DNA of 13,598 bases from CAZWMK01 sp964635065 (GTDB taxonomy: Bacteria > Pseudomonadota > Alphaproteobacteria > Sphingomonadales > Sphingomonadaceae), in assembly GCA_964635065.1 (NCBI GenBank), contig CAZWMK010000061.1, forward strand, positions 1-13,598, written 5' to 3'. Below the pieces are notes generated by a model. It worked only from the letters and a program-made list of their open reading frames with translations, had not been told where the DNA came from and searched no databases. Each line of letters begins with the position of its first letter. Position 1 is the stretch's first letter. This document shows positions 12,941 through 13,598 of the stretch, piece by piece. The position numbers and the translations under genes are program-made.

Positions 12941-13598
12941 CGACCAGGCGCCGTTACGAAAACGGATCAAGGAGATTGCCAAGACACGCGTCCGTTATGG
13001 TTATCGCCGTATCCAAGTCCTGCTGCGGCGAGAAGGCTGGCCGGTGAACGTCAAGCGTGTTCGCCGACTGTATCGCATGGAAGGGCTTAATTTGCGGGCA
13101 AAAAGGCCGCGCCGGCATGTCATAGCTGCGCGGCGGGTCGAACGGCCGCTGGCATTTCGACCGGACGAGATATGGGCGATGGACTTCGTGTCTGATGCCT
13201 TGTTCAACGGCAAGCGGTTCCGGGCCCTGACCGTCGTTGATGCCTATACACGCAAGTGCCTGGCAATCCGAGTTGACCAGGGCATCAAGGGTGAACAGGT
13301 CGTCGACGTGATGGACCGACTGCTCTTCGAGCGGGGTCGGCCGCCCGCCAAGATCAGGGTGGACAACGGTCCGGAGTTTATCTCCCGCGCGCTTGACCAC
13401 TGGGCCTATATCAACCGGGTGACATTGGACTTCAGCAGGCCGGGCAAGCCGACCGACAATGCCTGAACACGCATTGGTTCTTGTCATTGGACGACGCCAG
13501 GGCCAAGATCGAGGCGTGGCGGAAGGACTTCAACGAGAGCCGACCTCACACATCTCTGGGGTTCATGACGCCTGCCGAATTTGCTTCATCGGCCGGGG
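12811..13598 (+). pseudogene. IS3-family OrfB transposase, deletion and frameshift
   Basis: The OrfB frame reads SLAPGRRREIVHWVQDRF and then an HTH_21-like part (RYGYRRIQVLLRREGWPVNV). The rve core follows, with the first catalytic Asp in IWAMDFVSD (codon 13182) and the second in VDNGPEFIS (codon 13362). After GKPTDNA the frame meets TGA at 13464-13466, and NTHWFLSLDDARAKIEAW with the normal C-terminus follows in another frame to the window edge. The expected piece YIESFNGxxRxECL, which holds the catalytic Glu, is missing. AATGCCT at 13458 is where both copies of a short repeat would coincide, giving an inferred deletion of about 40 bases. OrfB is usually made by -1 frameshifting from OrfA; in this copy the two frames are in the +1 relation, so fusion would fail too. 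Confidence 0.85.

Larger units (their letters stand above)
12472..13598 (+). mobile_element. IS3-family element (IS407-like), right end beyond the window
   Basis: A probable left terminus begins TGACCCTGTCCCGTAAAATG at 12472. The orfA/orfB pair of an IS3-family element follows and runs to the window edge, where the conserved end of OrfB (NESRPHTSLG, then MTPAEFASSAG) is reached. The right terminal repeat must lie shortly after 13598. Two lesions (orfA/orfB frameshift site and a deletion in orfB) make this copy defective. The 226 bases between it and the SDR start hold nothing I can identify, apart from what must be the SDR promoter region. Confidence 0.8.

Noticed and set aside
1..13598. CRISPR array, tRNA, rRNA, or phage genes
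   Set aside because: No regularly spaced repeats, no cloverleaf or rRNA-like stretch, and no capsid, tail, terminase or lysis gene was seen.

Overview
This 13.6 kb window is a GC-rich bacterial stretch, most likely from an alphaproteobacterium. Sphingomonadales is my best guess, from the flavour of the hypothetical secreted proteins and the IS families; this is recognition by eye, not a search. It reads as an accessory island or plasmid segment. A few intact genes sit in a patchwork of broken insertion sequences (IS3, IS630, IS6, IS5 families) and truncated ends of ordinary genes.

Layout. 1-825 is a pile of remnants: an IS3-family element with internal deletions (minus), the C-terminal tail of an IS630-type transposase (plus), the first 49 or so codons of an endonuclease/exonuclease/phosphatase-fold gene (minus) and the 5' end of an IS6-family element (minus). 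905-4991 is an intact block: a YbdG-type MscS-family mechanosensitive channel (minus), a probable lipoprotein of unknown function (minus) and a short SLC13/DASS permease without the usual TrkA-C insert (plus). A second IS6-family left end lies at 5034-5120. 5176-7596 encodes a full-length LonB-type (COG1067) ATP-dependent protease with the Ser-Lys dyad at canonical spacing. A third IS6-family remnant abuts its upstream region and runs into an IS3 orfB fragment.

8290-9620 holds a strong imperfect hairpin, a DUF1810 C-terminal scrap, a frameshifted recombinase-like tail and a broken RsuA/RluE-type pseudouridine synthase. 9995-10935 holds one or two secreted proteins of unknown function, possibly one gene broken by two frameshifts. 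11122-11377 is an IS5-family remnant. 11433-12245 is an intact classical SDR dehydrogenase. 12472 to the window end is an IS3-family element whose orfB has lost the catalytic-Glu segment through a deletion at a short direct repeat, and whose orfA/orfB frameshift site is out of register.

Working together. No pathway is visible. The three large intact genes (osmotic-release channel, anion permease, Lon-type protease) sit among same-orientation IS6-family ends. This fits modular cargo gathering by IS6-type transposition and may be stress or envelope related, but that link is inference. Almost every gene outside the intact ones carries a deletion, truncation or frameshift. I found no CRISPR array, rRNA, tRNA, integron or convincing riboswitch.
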